Assembly (NCBI RefSeq): GCF_048323655.1
Contig: NZ_JBLUWW010000001.1
Span: 1,116,001 to 1,180,000, forward strand
DNA length: 64,000 nt
From: Salinimicrobium soli
GTDB taxonomy: Bacteria > Bacteroidota > Bacteroidia > Flavobacteriales > Flavobacteriaceae
Direction: 5' to 3'
Translations under genes and position numbers: made by a program
In this document: positions 16,594 through 25,225 of the stretch, in pieces
Layout: every line of letters starts with the position of its first letter
Position numbering within the stretch: the first letter of the stretch is position 1
The notes under the pieces: generated by a model
The model's input: the letters and a program-made list of their open reading frames with translations, nothing else
What the model was told of the DNA's origin: nothing
Databases searched by the model: none

Positions 16594-17784
16594 ATGAAAC
16601 ACCATTTAACAACCGTGCTTATTCTCTTAAGTTTTATCGGTTACTCCCAAACAGATTTTCAAAAAGGCTATTTTATTAGTAATACAGGTGAGAAGGTAGA
16701 AGGTCTCATAAAAAATAAAGACTGGAAGAACAATCCTGAGGAGATAAGCTTTAAGTTTTCTGAAAATGCACAGGTGCAAACAGAAACTATCAAAACCATC
16801 AAAGAATTCGGTATCTACGGAAGGTCCAAATATTTAAGAGCTACTGTTGATATTGATAAGACCAGTGAATTATTAAGGAATATTGACGACAACCGGGAAC
16901 CGGTATTCGAGGAAGAGCAATTATTTCTAAAAGTCCTGGTAGAAGGAAAAGCCAGCCTGTTTTCTTACTCAAATGAGGATGTGACAAGTTTTCTTTATCA
17001 AAAAGGCGACTCCGATATTGAGGAGCTTGTCTTTAAAGTTTACCTGGTCAAAAATCAGGAAATTGCCGAAAATAATTACTACAAGCAACAATTGATCAAT
17101 AATTTGAATTGTGAGGCTTCTCTAACCGGGGAGATCAAAGGGTTGAAATACGAACCGGGCAGTCTAAGTAAATTCTTTATCAAATATAATAAGTGTGAGA
17201 ACGAAGATTTTCAGACTTATTCTCAAAAAGACCATAAGGCTATTTTTAACATCAGTCTAAAGGCGGGGATCAAAAATTCATCTTTAGAAATAATGAACCA
17301 GTATAACGGTTTCAGAAATACAGATTTTGGAAACCAGGTGGGGTATAGGGTTGGCCTAGAAGCTGAAGTTGTTTTGCCCTTCCATAACAATAAATGGAGT
17401 GTATTTGTAGACCCGGCTTATCAAAAATTTCTTTCCACCAAAGAAACACCCAATTTGTATTCCGAGGTTACCTATCATTCCATTGAAGTGCCAATAGGTG
17501 TAAGGCACTATATGTACCTAACCCCGAGCTCTAAGTTGATTTTGAGCGTGATGACTGTTATGGATATCAGTTTTGATTCAAGTTTATATTTTGAAAAGGA
17601 AGCTTATTCTACTTTAGAAATAAGATCAGGTAAAGATACGGCTGTTGGATTTGGTTATAATTACAACAATAGATACAGCGCGGAGTTGAGATATTACCTC
17701 GGGAGGGATTTAATGACTAACTATGGCTCATGGGATTCTGACTATAATACTGTCGCGTTGATTTTTGGATATTCATTATTTTAA
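16594..17784 (+). CDS. Outer-membrane beta-barrel protein with N-terminal soluble domain
   Basis: 396 residues. Signal peptide residues 1-18 (TTVLILLSFIGYSQ). Residues 20 to about 190 form a soluble domain beginning KGYFISNTGEKVEGLIKNKD, a pattern common in Bacteroidota envelope proteins that report on surface signals or stress. From about residue 210 a beta-barrel follows (FNISLKAGIKNSSLEI, VGYRVGLEAEVVLPF, AVGFGYNYNNRYSAELRYYLG), ending in an aromatic residue (GYSLF), as outer-membrane proteins often do. Similar proteins are often misannotated; the role is unknown. It is immediately upstream of the GH16 relic. Confidence 0.75.
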   Translation: MKHHLTTVLILLSFIGYSQTDFQKGYFISNTGEKVEGLIKNKDWKNNPEEISFKFSENAQVQTETIKTIKEFGIYGRSKYLRATVDIDKTSELLRNIDDNREPVFEEEQLFLKVLVEGKASLFSYSNEDVTSFLYQKGDSDIEELVFKVYLVKNQEIAENNYYKQQLINNLNCEASLTGEIKGLKYEPGSLSKFFIKYNKCENEDFQTYSQKDHKAIFNISLKAGIKNSSLEIMNQYNGFRNTDFGNQVGYRVGLEAEVVLPFHNNKWSVFVDPAYQKFLSTKETPNLYSEVTYHSIEVPIGVRHYMYLTPSSKLILSVMTVMDISFDSSLYFEKEAYSTLEIRSGKDTAVGFGYNYNNRYSAELRYYLGRDLMTNYGSWDSDYNTVALIFGYSLF

Positions 17785-17798
17785 ACGGTTTTTAATAA

Positions 17799-17954
17799 AT
17801 TACCGCAAATGTACTATCCGAGTTTCATAAAGAGTTTTTTATTGTTTTGAATATTGCTGTAGGAGGTACATATGCCGGTCGTCCTGATGCCACCACCATA
17901 TTCCCTCAAAACATGTATATTGACTGGGTAAGAGTTTATAAGAAAAGAAATTAA
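17799..17954 (+). pseudogene. C-terminal relic of a GH16-family beta-glucanase (laminarinase-like)
   Basis: An open frame of 51 codons without a start. It reads EFHKEFFIVLNIAVGG, then PDATTIFPQNMYIDWVRVY, then KKRN and a stop. This is the characteristic C-terminal end of GH16 endo-beta-1,3-glucanases (FFLxLNxAVGG, PD-TTxFPQ, MxVDYVRVY). Everything upstream, including the catalytic ExDxxE region, is missing: the frame meets a stop at 17796 and the intact barrel gene ends at 17784. A deletion or rearrangement has therefore removed the rest of a polysaccharidase gene. Confidence 0.82.
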
Positions 17955-18001
17955 GAATTATAAACAATATTTTATTCACGAGGAATCCTCCTAATTACCT
18001 C

Positions 18002-18020
18002 TCAAAAATGCCATTTTTGA
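18002..18020 (+). repeat. Palindrome family, perfect copy upstream of the RAYT
   Basis: TCAAAAATGCCATTTTTGA: perfect 9-bp arms around a single central C. It lies 52 bp before the transposase start. The next 25 bases (CATGTTTTTGCTAACTTGGTAATA) resemble those after the copy at 18685. Confidence 0.9.
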
Positions 18021-18072
18021 TAGCCATGTTTTTGCTAACTTGGTAATAGCTTGAATCACAGATTTCCGGGTA

Positions 18073-18645
18073 ATGGCAGAAAAATTTCAGAATAAATATC
18101 GCAGACAATCCACGAGGTTACAGAACTGGGATTATGCCCGGGATGCAGCCTATTTCATCACGATCTGCACCCGCGACAGGGAACATTTCTTCGGAAAAAT
18201 TTCAGAAGGCAAAATGCGGTTGTCACCAACCGGTGTCATTGCAGATATCATGTGGTATGAAATAAAGCACCACGCAAAGAACGTGGAAATGGGCAATTTT
18301 GTGGTGATGCCAAATCATATTCATGGGATCATTATCCTGAATGGAAATAATGAACACGCGGTTGATGATGTAGCGGAAAGGCATGCCTTGCCGCTACATC
18401 ATGACGATCAAAATAAAACCATTGGGCAACAACGTTTTCAGAATCAGGGGAAAAACACCCTTTCCTCTATCGTAGGTTCTTATAAATCGGCAGTTACCAA
18501 ACATGCGCACAGGTTGAACTACAATTTTGCATGGCAATCTTTATTTTATGATCACGTCATTCGGGATGAAAGGTCTTTTGATACTATTTCCGGTTATATT
18601 CAGAACAATGTGGAGAACTGGAAAGAGGATAAATTCAACAGCTAA
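18073..18645 (+). CDS. REP-associated tyrosine transposase (RAYT, Y1/HUH family)
   Basis: 190 residues. The HUH metal-binding motif is in MPNHIHGIII, with His82 and His84. The catalytic tyrosine is probably Tyr175 in SGYIQNNVENW. The N-terminal RAYT-like region is RLQNWDYARDAAYFITICT. Proteins of this domesticated IS200/IS605-like group are usually single-copy and act on short palindromic repeats in the same genome rather than moving as classic elements. Perfect copies of a 19-bp palindrome flank this gene at 18002 and 18685, which fits that association. All motifs are intact, so it is probably functional. DNA-nicking activity is inferred from the family. Confidence 0.9.
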   Translation: MAEKFQNKYRRQSTRLQNWDYARDAAYFITICTRDREHFFGKISEGKMRLSPTGVIADIMWYEIKHHAKNVEMGNFVVMPNHIHGIIILNGNNEHAVDDVAERHALPLHHDDQNKTIGQQRFQNQGKNTLSSIVGSYKSAVTKHAHRLNYNFAWQSLFYDHVIRDERSFDTISGYIQNNVENWKEDKFNS

Positions 18646-18684
18646 AATTTGTTCCGCAGTATTTTGTATTTTTACGATACCCCC

Positions 18685-18703
18685 TCAAAAATGCCATTTT
18701 TGA
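18685..18703 (+). repeat. Palindrome family, perfect copy downstream of the RAYT
   Basis: TCAAAAATGCCATTTTTGA, identical to the copy at 18002. It is followed by CACCTATGTTTTGACTAATT and then TGGAAATA, which partly matches the sequence after the upstream copy. It also lies 64 bp before the DUF4256 gene. Confidence 0.9.
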
Positions 18704-18766
18704 CACCTATGTTTTGACTAATTTGGAAATAAGTCGCTTCTATTTTTTGACTATTTTAATAGAGCT

Positions 18767-19336
18767 ATGACCGCAAAGAGAAAAACTGAACTTTCCCCTT
18801 CCCAAACCGAAGAACTACTGGATATTCTGAAGCTGCGGTTTAAGCAAAATCTTAACCGTCATGCCGGTCTGGAATGGGCAGAAGTTGACAAAAGATTACA
18901 AGCTCATCCCGAGCGGCTTTGGTCGCTTCATGAGATGGAACGTACCGGCGGAGAACCTGATGTGATCGGTACAGAGGAAAAGACGGGAGAAATCATTTTT
19001 TTTGATTGCTCTCCCGAAAGTCCGACCGGCCGCCGCAGCCTTTGTTACGACCGGGAAGCCCTGGAGGCAAGAAAGAAATTTAAGCCTGAGGACAGTGCCA
19101 TCGAAATGGCTTCCAAAATGGGAGTAGATCTTTTGACAGAAGCCGAATACAACCAATTACAGCAATTGGGTCAATTTGATCTGAAGACCTCCAGCTGGCT
19201 TAAGACGCCGCCTGAAGTCAGGAAACTTGGAGGGGCTATGTTCGGGGACAGGCGATATGACAGAGTTTTTATCTACCACAACGGAGCCGAATCCTATTAT
19301 GCGGCCAGGGGCTTTAGGGCTTACCTTAGAATATGA
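18767..19336 (+). CDS. DUF4256 family protein
   Basis: 189 residues matching DUF4256. Typical family segments are LLDILKLRFKQNLNRHAG, LHEMERTGGEPDVIG, FFDCSPESPTGRRSLCYD, LLTEAEYNQLQQLG and GAMFGDRRYDRVFIYHNGA. There is no signal peptide or membrane helix, so it is expected to be cytosolic. The family has no established function and is usually a lone gene, as here. The ATG at 18767 gives a charged N-terminus (MTAKRKTE) and is the only sensible start. Palindrome copies lie on both sides. Confidence 0.85.
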   Translation: MTAKRKTELSPSQTEELLDILKLRFKQNLNRHAGLEWAEVDKRLQAHPERLWSLHEMERTGGEPDVIGTEEKTGEIIFFDCSPESPTGRRSLCYDREALEARKKFKPEDSAIEMASKMGVDLLTEAEYNQLQQLGQFDLKTSSWLKTPPEVRKLGGAMFGDRRYDRVFIYHNGAESYYAARGFRAYLRI

Positions 19337-19420
19337 TCATTTCAGAAAAAGACTCTTCTATTATTCCGCGGAGGTACTTCTAACTTCCCACTTCTAATTT
19401 CCCATTTATAGCACTAACCC

Positions 19421-19439
19421 TCAAAAATGCCATTTTTGA
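19421..19439 (+). repeat. Palindrome family, perfect copy
   Basis: TCAAAAATGCCATTTTTGA, followed by CACC as at 15547 and 18685. It lies 74 bp before the next gene start. Confidence 0.9.
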
Positions 19440-19512
19440 CACCTCTTTTTCCGAAGCAGCTTAGAAAATATTTTCTAAATTCCCCTTTCTTAGTGCATTT
19501 CAATTACGACCC

Positions 19513-19941
19513 ATGACTTTAAACGACTTCAAAACAGAACTAAAGAACTGGAAATTTACCAGGTATAGGGCGATCAACTTTGCCATTGGGATCACGGCCC
19601 TGCTCATCTACGAATTCATAGGACGCCCTATTTACCGGCCTTACATCTACGAGAACCAGATCAATGACTTTCATATAGCCGACACTCTTGGGAATACCTT
19701 TGGCACTTTACCCACAATATTTTTCCTTATAGCCATTCTGTCTCATGATACAAAAAAAGGAAATTACCTTATTAAACTTGGAACTTTTAGCGTGGTGGTT
19801 TACGAACTTGCCAGTCCTTTGCTGGGGAAGCCAATTGATGTCTGGGATATACTTGCCACCCTTCTTGCCGGGCTCGCCAGTTATTTTATTTACAACGCCA
19901 TTTTTAAGGACAGGAAACAAGTGCAGAATGGAAACCGCTAA
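19513..19941 (+). CDS. Four-helix membrane protein, unknown (VanZ-like features)
   Basis: 142 residues with four predicted helices (INFAIGITALLIYEFIG, LPTIFFLIAILS, LGTFSVVVYELASPLLG, DILATLLAGLASYFIYNAIF). The segment GKPIDVWDILATLLAG recalls the PDxxDxxxNxxG pattern of VanZ-like proteins, but the match is weak, so the family is uncertain. It ends 61 bp before an HTH-membrane regulator gene on the same strand; the two may be linked. Function not recognised; inner-membrane location inferred. Confidence 0.65.
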   Translation: MTLNDFKTELKNWKFTRYRAINFAIGITALLIYEFIGRPIYRPYIYENQINDFHIADTLGNTFGTLPTIFFLIAILSHDTKKGNYLIKLGTFSVVVYELASPLLGKPIDVWDILATLLAGLASYFIYNAIFKDRKQVQNGNR

Positions 19942-20002
19942 AAGAGCCGACTTCAGGCTGAAATTTTTAACTTGCCCGGTACAACAATAAGTCGCTACGT
20001 TT

Positions 20003-20542
20003 ATGTCCAAGCTGAAAAGTTTTCGGGAACAACAACATCTAACACAACAGGAGCTTTCAGAAAATTCGGGAGTTTCTGTAAGGACCATTCAGCGCATAGA
20101 ATCGGGTACAGAGCCAAAGGGGCAGACGCTTAAAATACTGGCCGCGACATTGAACGTCAAAGAGGAGGAGCTGCTGAAAAAATCTGAAACCCCGGTTAGG
20201 GAAAACTTTACGATCATCAAGATCATTAATTTTTCATCCTTACCTGCGACCATCTTCCCGCCGGCCAATATTCTGCTCCCGCTGCTCATCATGTTCTTTA
20301 CAAAGCAGTCCAATTCGTTAACCAGGCAAATTGTGAACCTTCAGATCTTTTGGTCAATCTGTGCTTTCATCATTTTCATGCTGTTCAATTTTATGAGAAG
20401 CAGTTACTCCTGGAGTAACAGATCAACACTGGTAATGATGATCCTGCTACTACTGTCCAATGTCTTTATCATCCTTATAAATGCTGCGGAAATTGATAAA
20501 AATCAAAGGCTTCGCATAAAACTAAATTTCAGCATTATTTAA
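20003..20542 (+). CDS. XRE-type HTH regulator with membrane-anchored C-terminus
   Basis: 179 residues. The N-terminal 60 residues are a classic XRE helix-turn-helix (LTQQELSENSGVSVRTIQRIESGTEPK). After a linker, the rest holds three hydrophobic segments (FPPANILLPLLIMFFT, IFWSICAFIIFMLFNF, LVMMILLLLSNVFIILI). The layout suggests a DNA-binding domain tethered to the inner membrane, as in some sensors of envelope state. The sensed signal and target genes are unknown. Its likely partner is the four-helix protein just upstream. Confidence 0.8.
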   Translation: MSKLKSFREQQHLTQQELSENSGVSVRTIQRIESGTEPKGQTLKILAATLNVKEEELLKKSETPVRENFTIIKIINFSSLPATIFPPANILLPLLIMFFTKQSNSLTRQIVNLQIFWSICAFIIFMLFNFMRSSYSWSNRSTLVMMILLLLSNVFIILINAAEIDKNQRLRIKLNFSII

Positions 20543-20640
20543 GTAAATATGCGGGTTGGCGGGTAATTGTCGGCTTATTGGCGGGCCTTTTTTTAGGTTT
20601 TATGGCTTCGAACTTCCAATCTTTGCCAAAAAATAATTCC

Positions 20641-22104
20641 ATGATAAACCGAATTCTTTTAAGTGTCGTTTTCTTAATCGCAGGTATCCTGAACAGTTAT
20701 ACCCAGGTAGATAAAAATTCAGAATTATTCCGCACTATGAAGCTGCAGGATAGTATCTTTTTCGAACGCAGTTTCAATCAATGTGAGCTTGATTATCTCG
20801 AAAAACATATCACCTCCGACCTGGAATTTTATCACGATAAGGGAGGTTACCAGGACAGGGAATCTTTTCTGAAGAATACAAGGGAAAATATTTGTTCCGG
20901 AAATGGCCCTAAACCTATAAGGAAAGTTGATGTGAACAGTTTGGAGGTCTTTCCGCTATATGAGAATGGAAAGTTATATGCTGCGCTTCAAAAAGGAGTG
21001 CATCATTTCTATCTTCGGGAAAATGGTAAGGAGGATATACAAACCGGTACGGCCAGGTTCACCCATGTGTGGCGGCTGGAGAACGGTAATTGGAAAATGG
21101 CTGAAGTGCTGAGTTACGATCATACGCCCCCGGCACCCACGAAAACAGCGGCAGAGGAGATCAAACAACTGTTAAAGGAAAATGGAGTGCCGGCAATGGG
21201 ATTGGGAGTGATAGAAAATGGCAAGCTTACCAATGTTGAGGTTTATGGAACGCTGGATAAAAAAACTCCGGCGCCTTACAATACCATCTTTAGAGTAGCT
21301 TCCCTGACCAAACCTATAGTTGCCGTCACCGCCCTAAAGCTAATCGACAAAGGTATGCTAGACCTGGACGAGCCTCTTTATAAATACTGGACAGATCCCG
21401 ATCTTAAGAACGATGAGCGGCACAAGCTGTTGACTCCGCGAATAGTACTTACTCACCAAACCGGGTTTGCCAACTGGAGGTATCTGCAGGAAAATAACAA
21501 GCTTGCTTTTGAATTTGACCCTGGAACAAAATACCAGTATTCGGGAGAAGGTTTTGAATACCTGAAGAGGGCGATGGAGAAAAAATTCGGAATGGGGATA
21601 GAGGAACTGGCCAGGGAACAGGTATTTGTGCCAGCAGGAATGAAGGATACCAGGTTCTGGTGGGATAAGACCATGGATGAGACCCGCTATGCACAGAATT
21701 TTGATGAAAAGGGTGAAATGATTTCTTTGAAAAAGTATTACAATGCAAGCGCAGCAGCCAACCTGCTCACAACTGTTGAGGACTACGGAAAATTTTTGAG
21801 CTACGTGGTCAACGGGGCCGGACTATCTGAAGAGGTGTTTCAGGAAATGCTGGAACACCAGGTTCAGCTGAAGGAGAACGACTATTTTGGGTTGGGCTGG
21901 GAGATACTTACCGGCTTCAGCAATGATGAATACGCTTTAATACACACCGGTGGAGAATCTGGAGTGCGCACCCTGGCAGTCCTGTTTCCGCAATCCAAAA
22001 ATGGCTATCTGATCTTTCTGAATGGAGAAAAAGCAGATGACATCTACAGTGAACTGCTCACTAACCGGCTTTACCTGGGGGAGGAATTGTGGAGCAGGAG
22101 GTAA
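20641..22104 (+). CDS. Exported serine hydrolase (beta-lactamase/PBP fold) with N-terminal DUF4440-like domain
   Basis: 487 residues from MINRILLSVVFLIAGILNSY, a good signal peptide; the frame stays open upstream to a TTG at 20578. Residues 30 to about 165 resemble the NTF2-like DUF4440 domain (LDYLEKHITSDLEFYHD, TARFTHVWRLENGNWKMAEV). The rest is a class C beta-lactamase-like domain with catalytic SLTK, Ser221 and Lys224, and YSG in KYQYSGEGFEYL as the Tyr motif. HTGGESG near the C-terminus fits the third motif. Such proteins are usually esterases or peptidases rather than antibiotic-resistance enzymes. The substrate is unknown; a periplasmic location is inferred. Confidence 0.85.
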   Translation: MINRILLSVVFLIAGILNSYTQVDKNSELFRTMKLQDSIFFERSFNQCELDYLEKHITSDLEFYHDKGGYQDRESFLKNTRENICSGNGPKPIRKVDVNSLEVFPLYENGKLYAALQKGVHHFYLRENGKEDIQTGTARFTHVWRLENGNWKMAEVLSYDHTPPAPTKTAAEEIKQLLKENGVPAMGLGVIENGKLTNVEVYGTLDKKTPAPYNTIFRVASLTKPIVAVTALKLIDKGMLDLDEPLYKYWTDPDLKNDERHKLLTPRIVLTHQTGFANWRYLQENNKLAFEFDPGTKYQYSGEGFEYLKRAMEKKFGMGIEELAREQVFVPAGMKDTRFWWDKTMDETRYAQNFDEKGEMISLKKYYNASAAANLLTTVEDYGKFLSYVVNGAGLSEEVFQEMLEHQVQLKENDYFGLGWEILTGFSNDEYALIHTGGESGVRTLAVLFPQSKNGYLIFLNGEKADDIYSELLTNRLYLGEELWSRR

Positions 22105-22181
22105 AGGATTCTGCACCTGAGGTTCCGGATGATTTAAGAGAAAGCTTATCTTAGTGTAAACTAACTAACCAGCTTCCTCAT

Positions 22182-22913
22182 TTGAGATCAACCGAAAACC
22201 AAAACAATAATTATGTTTTTACATACCGGAGACTAAGGCGGGCGATCGGTTATCTGGGAATAGGACTTCCGGTGCTACTGGTAGGTTTTTCCTTTATTCC
22301 CTATTTTAATACCAATGTGCAGCCTTCCATTAGCGATTATTACTACACCAATCTACGCGATATCTTTACCGGCACTTTAGCCGCCGTGGGATTGTTCATG
22401 ATCTCCTACAAAGGACATCACAATACCTCGATCTGGAAAAATGACCAGGTGCTTACCAACATTGCCGGAATCATGGCAATAGGAGTGGCATTGATTCCTG
22501 TCACTCCTCAATTGGAAGCTCAAAAGATCTATACTCTCATTCCTTACACCTACCCCTGGTTAGGCTGGTTGCATTATGCCTCTGCTGCTCTGCTCTTCGG
22601 GATTTTTGCTCTGTTGGCTATGAATGTGTTTACCATTGGACAAAACGAGGCGGAAGATATTCCGGTAAGCACTTTTAATGAGAACCATATTTACAGGTTT
22701 TGCGGTAGTGCGATCCTTGTTTTGATCATTCTTATCCCTATTTCTGAGACATTCCGTCTGTTCAATTATTCCACGCTCATCCTGGAAGCTCTGGCGCTTT
22801 TTTTCTTTGGTACTGCCTGGCTCATCAAAGGACGGGCGTTGGGCGATGCGGGAAGGATTGGTGAAAAACTATACCGGGAGCATAACGCTGAAGAAACTGA
22901 AAATATTCATTAG
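22182..22913 (+). CDS. Six-helix integral membrane protein, unknown function
   Basis: 243 residues starting with TTG; no ATG fits. Six hydrophobic helices are visible: YLGIGLPVLLVGFSF, FTGTLAAVGLFMIS, IAGIMAIGVALIPV, YASAALLFGIFALLAMNVF, CGSAILVLIILIPIS and ILEALALFFFGTAWLI. A polar loop, VQPSISDYYYTNLRDIFTG, is the most distinctive conserved-looking part, reminiscent of DUF998-type proteins, but I cannot assign it firmly. The gene stands alone, with 77 bp before it and 258 bp after it in which I see nothing definite. Confidence 0.7.
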   Translation: MRSTENQNNNYVFTYRRLRRAIGYLGIGLPVLLVGFSFIPYFNTNVQPSISDYYYTNLRDIFTGTLAAVGLFMISYKGHHNTSIWKNDQVLTNIAGIMAIGVALIPVTPQLEAQKIYTLIPYTYPWLGWLHYASAALLFGIFALLAMNVFTIGQNEAEDIPVSTFNENHIYRFCGSAILVLIILIPISETFRLFNYSTLILEALALFFFGTAWLIKGRALGDAGRIGEKLYREHNAEETENIH

Positions 22914-23171
22914 ACTAATTGTTCCGGGCAATTATAAGGACTTCCTTAAATGAACTTTTCTCACTTCCGGAGAGGTCTTGTTTTTACAACTGTTCTTGCT
23001 GGCTAACCCACTTAGATTCAGTCAATTAAACGCTTAGCTTGCAGGATTTTATCAAAAAAATGATTAGCTTTAAATATAGATCGGGAGGAGGTACAGTTCC
23101 TTTTACGATCATCTTTCCCCTGAAGCCCCTCTTTTTAGAATAATCTGATTGGTAACCTAACTATTTAAATT

Positions 23172-24128
23172 ATGAAAAAGATCGGCACAGCAGTTTTAAG
23201 CGCAATCCTTCTAGTAGCATGTTCTACAGAAAAACAGGAAGACCTGCAACTGGACCTGAAAGCGAACAATGTAAATGAATCCAGTATAGAGATAGTGGAG
23301 CCTGCCCTTTTTCCGGAAGGGCTCGACTATGACAAGCAGAATAACAGATTCCTTCTTTCCTCAATTACCAGGGGGGATATTGGTCAGGTGATAGGCGGGG
23401 AATATTCTACCTGGGTGAGCAATCCTAATTTCGTTTCCACTCTTGGGCTTCACGTAGATCAAAGCGGTAAAAGAGTGCTTATCACCAATACCAATATAGA
23501 TGGCAGTCTTGCGGCATTAGCGGCTTATGATCTATCGGGTGAATTTATATTTTACACAGAATTGCATACTCTTATAGAAGGGGGCCACCTTGCTAATGAT
23601 GTTACTGTTGACAACAAAGGCAATGCTTATGTTACTGATAGCTATGCGGGAATCATCTATAAATTAACGCCGGATGGGGAAGCCGGGATTTTCCTGAATG
23701 ATCCTGCGCTTGCTCCCAGTCCGGGTGGCTTCGGAATGAATGGAATTGATTACGATCCTAGGGGATTTCTTTTGGTGAGCAGGTATGAAAATAATAGTCT
23801 TATAAAGGTCCCGCTTGATGATCCTGAATCCTATTCGGAAGTCGAGATTGATGCCGAACTTTTTGGTCCCGATGGGATATTTTTGAGAAGTCCGAATGAA
23901 TTACTGGTGGTAAGCAATGACTCGGCTGGAGAAAATTCCAGAGTTCAAACTTTCAGAACAACTGATAAATGGGAGTCAGCCACTCTCGTTGAAGAATTTT
24001 TGACACCTAAAAAATTTACCACGACCATCACCTTGAGGCGTAATGTTCCTTATGTGCTGGTCGCAAACCTGGAAATTTTACTCGGTGGTGGCACGACCGA
24101 CACCTTTACTATTATGAAAGCAGAATAA
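23172..24128 (+). CDS. SMP-30/gluconolactonase-like beta-propeller lipoprotein
   Basis: 318 residues. Lipoprotein signal with lipobox LLVAC puts the lipidated Cys at about residue 17. The mature part has the repeated pattern of a six-bladed propeller of the SMP-30/NHL superfamily (FPEGLDYDKQNNRFLLSS, LANDVTVDNKGNAYVTDS, GMNGIDYDPRGFLLVSRY, GPDGIFLRSPNELLVVS). The N/D residues at blade loops that bind Ca in SMP-30 lactonases are partly present. A lactonase or binding role is inferred. It is a single gene, probably envelope-anchored. Confidence 0.8.
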   Translation: MKKIGTAVLSAILLVACSTEKQEDLQLDLKANNVNESSIEIVEPALFPEGLDYDKQNNRFLLSSITRGDIGQVIGGEYSTWVSNPNFVSTLGLHVDQSGKRVLITNTNIDGSLAALAAYDLSGEFIFYTELHTLIEGGHLANDVTVDNKGNAYVTDSYAGIIYKLTPDGEAGIFLNDPALAPSPGGFGMNGIDYDPRGFLLVSRYENNSLIKVPLDDPESYSEVEIDAELFGPDGIFLRSPNELLVVSNDSAGENSRVQTFRTTDKWESATLVEEFLTPKKFTTTITLRRNVPYVLVANLEILLGGGTTDTFTIMKAE

Positions 24129-24254
24129 GATCCTAACCGGTAACCCAGTTCACCACCTGGCCGGTTGCCGGGTTAAACTTTCATCTACAGACCTGTTTTC
24201 AGGAACAGCTCTACATGCAGCAATGCAGCAACTTGTGATTAAAACCCCAATGTT

Positions 24255-25175
24255 ATGAAAAGGAATGTTTTATTGATGGGTTTGCTAATTACTCTTTCAT
24301 TTAGTTCCGGGTCTAATCCCGAACAAAACAATTACAAAGGACCCATTATCGATATGCATATGCACACCGGACTCTTTATCAAGGTGCCTGAAGGCATGCC
24401 GGCCATTTGCAGGCCAGAGCCCTGTGAAGGAAAAGGTGGTGCTATCGTCAATCAGGCCGAACTTTTGAAGAAGACCCTTGAGATTATGGATCGTTATAAT
24501 GTTCAGAAAGGTTTTCTCAGCGGTGCAGACTGGAAAGAGGTGCAGGATTGGAAGAATGCCGCGCCCGATAGATTTATAGCTTCGCCATTTATCCTGGATC
24601 CCAAGGGTGTTGATCTGGAGAAACTCAAAGCTGCCTACGAGCAGGAACAATTTGAGGGCCTGGGAGAGATCGCTACTCAGCTTAGTGGGATTAAGCCCAA
24701 TGATCCTTCGCTGGAACCGTTTTTTCAGTTGGCTGAAGAACGGAACCTGCCGGTTCTTATTCATACCCTCGGAATAGGCCCCGAAATGCCGACTTTCAGA
24801 AGTTCTGCAGGAAATCCATTGTTGCTCGAAGACGTGCTGGTGAAGCATCCAAAACTACGGCTCTTTGTGGAAAATGCCGGCTTTCCTTTTACAGAAGAGA
24901 TGATTGCCATGATGTATCAGTATCCCCAGCTCTATGTGGACGTTTCGACCATTACCTGGGTGATCCCTCGAGAGGCCTTTTATGATCATTTCGAAGCACT
25001 GATAAAGGCAGGACTTGAAAAACGCATCATGTTTGGTTCAGACCAAATGGTGTGGCCGGACAAAATTGGTGCTGCGGTAGAGGCTATCGATCAGGCCCCG
25101 TTCCTTAACTACGAACAAAAAGAGGATATCTTCTACAATAATGCTGCGCGTTTCCTGCGTCTTAACAACCAGTAG
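24255..25175 (+). CDS. Exported amidohydrolase-2 family metal-dependent hydrolase
   Basis: 306 residues. An N-terminal signal (LLMGLLITLSFSSGS) is followed by a TIM-barrel hydrolase. The metal motif DMHMHTG gives His35 and His37. LPVLIHTLGIG contributes a third His, and MFGSDQMVWP the final Asp. A C-terminal NAARFLRL is typical of the family, which includes decarboxylases and lactonases. A Cys-rich insertion (CRPEPCEGKGG) may hold a disulfide. It is transcribed toward the TPR lipoprotein gene 50 bp downstream. The substrate is unknown. Confidence 0.85.
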   Translation: MKRNVLLMGLLITLSFSSGSNPEQNNYKGPIIDMHMHTGLFIKVPEGMPAICRPEPCEGKGGAIVNQAELLKKTLEIMDRYNVQKGFLSGADWKEVQDWKNAAPDRFIASPFILDPKGVDLEKLKAAYEQEQFEGLGEIATQLSGIKPNDPSLEPFFQLAEERNLPVLIHTLGIGPEMPTFRSSAGNPLLLEDVLVKHPKLRLFVENAGFPFTEEMIAMMYQYPQLYVDVSTITWVIPREAFYDHFEALIKAGLEKRIMFGSDQMVWPDKIGAAVEAIDQAPFLNYEQKEDIFYNNAARFLRLNNQ

Positions 25176-25225
25176 GTGAGTTCTTTTTAGAAAAATTGAA
25201 GTATTGAATCAAATGAAGAGGAGTT

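Noticed and set aside
18002..18020. Reading the palindrome TCAAAAATGCCATTTTTGA as a transcription terminator
   Set aside because: The stem is AT-rich with a single-base centre and no T-run. Several copies lie before starts instead of after stops, and the pdhB copy is followed by a separate true terminator.
20578..20640. Upstream extension of the serine hydrolase from a TTG
   Set aside because: It precedes the true signal peptide. The ATG at 20641 gives a normal exported protein.
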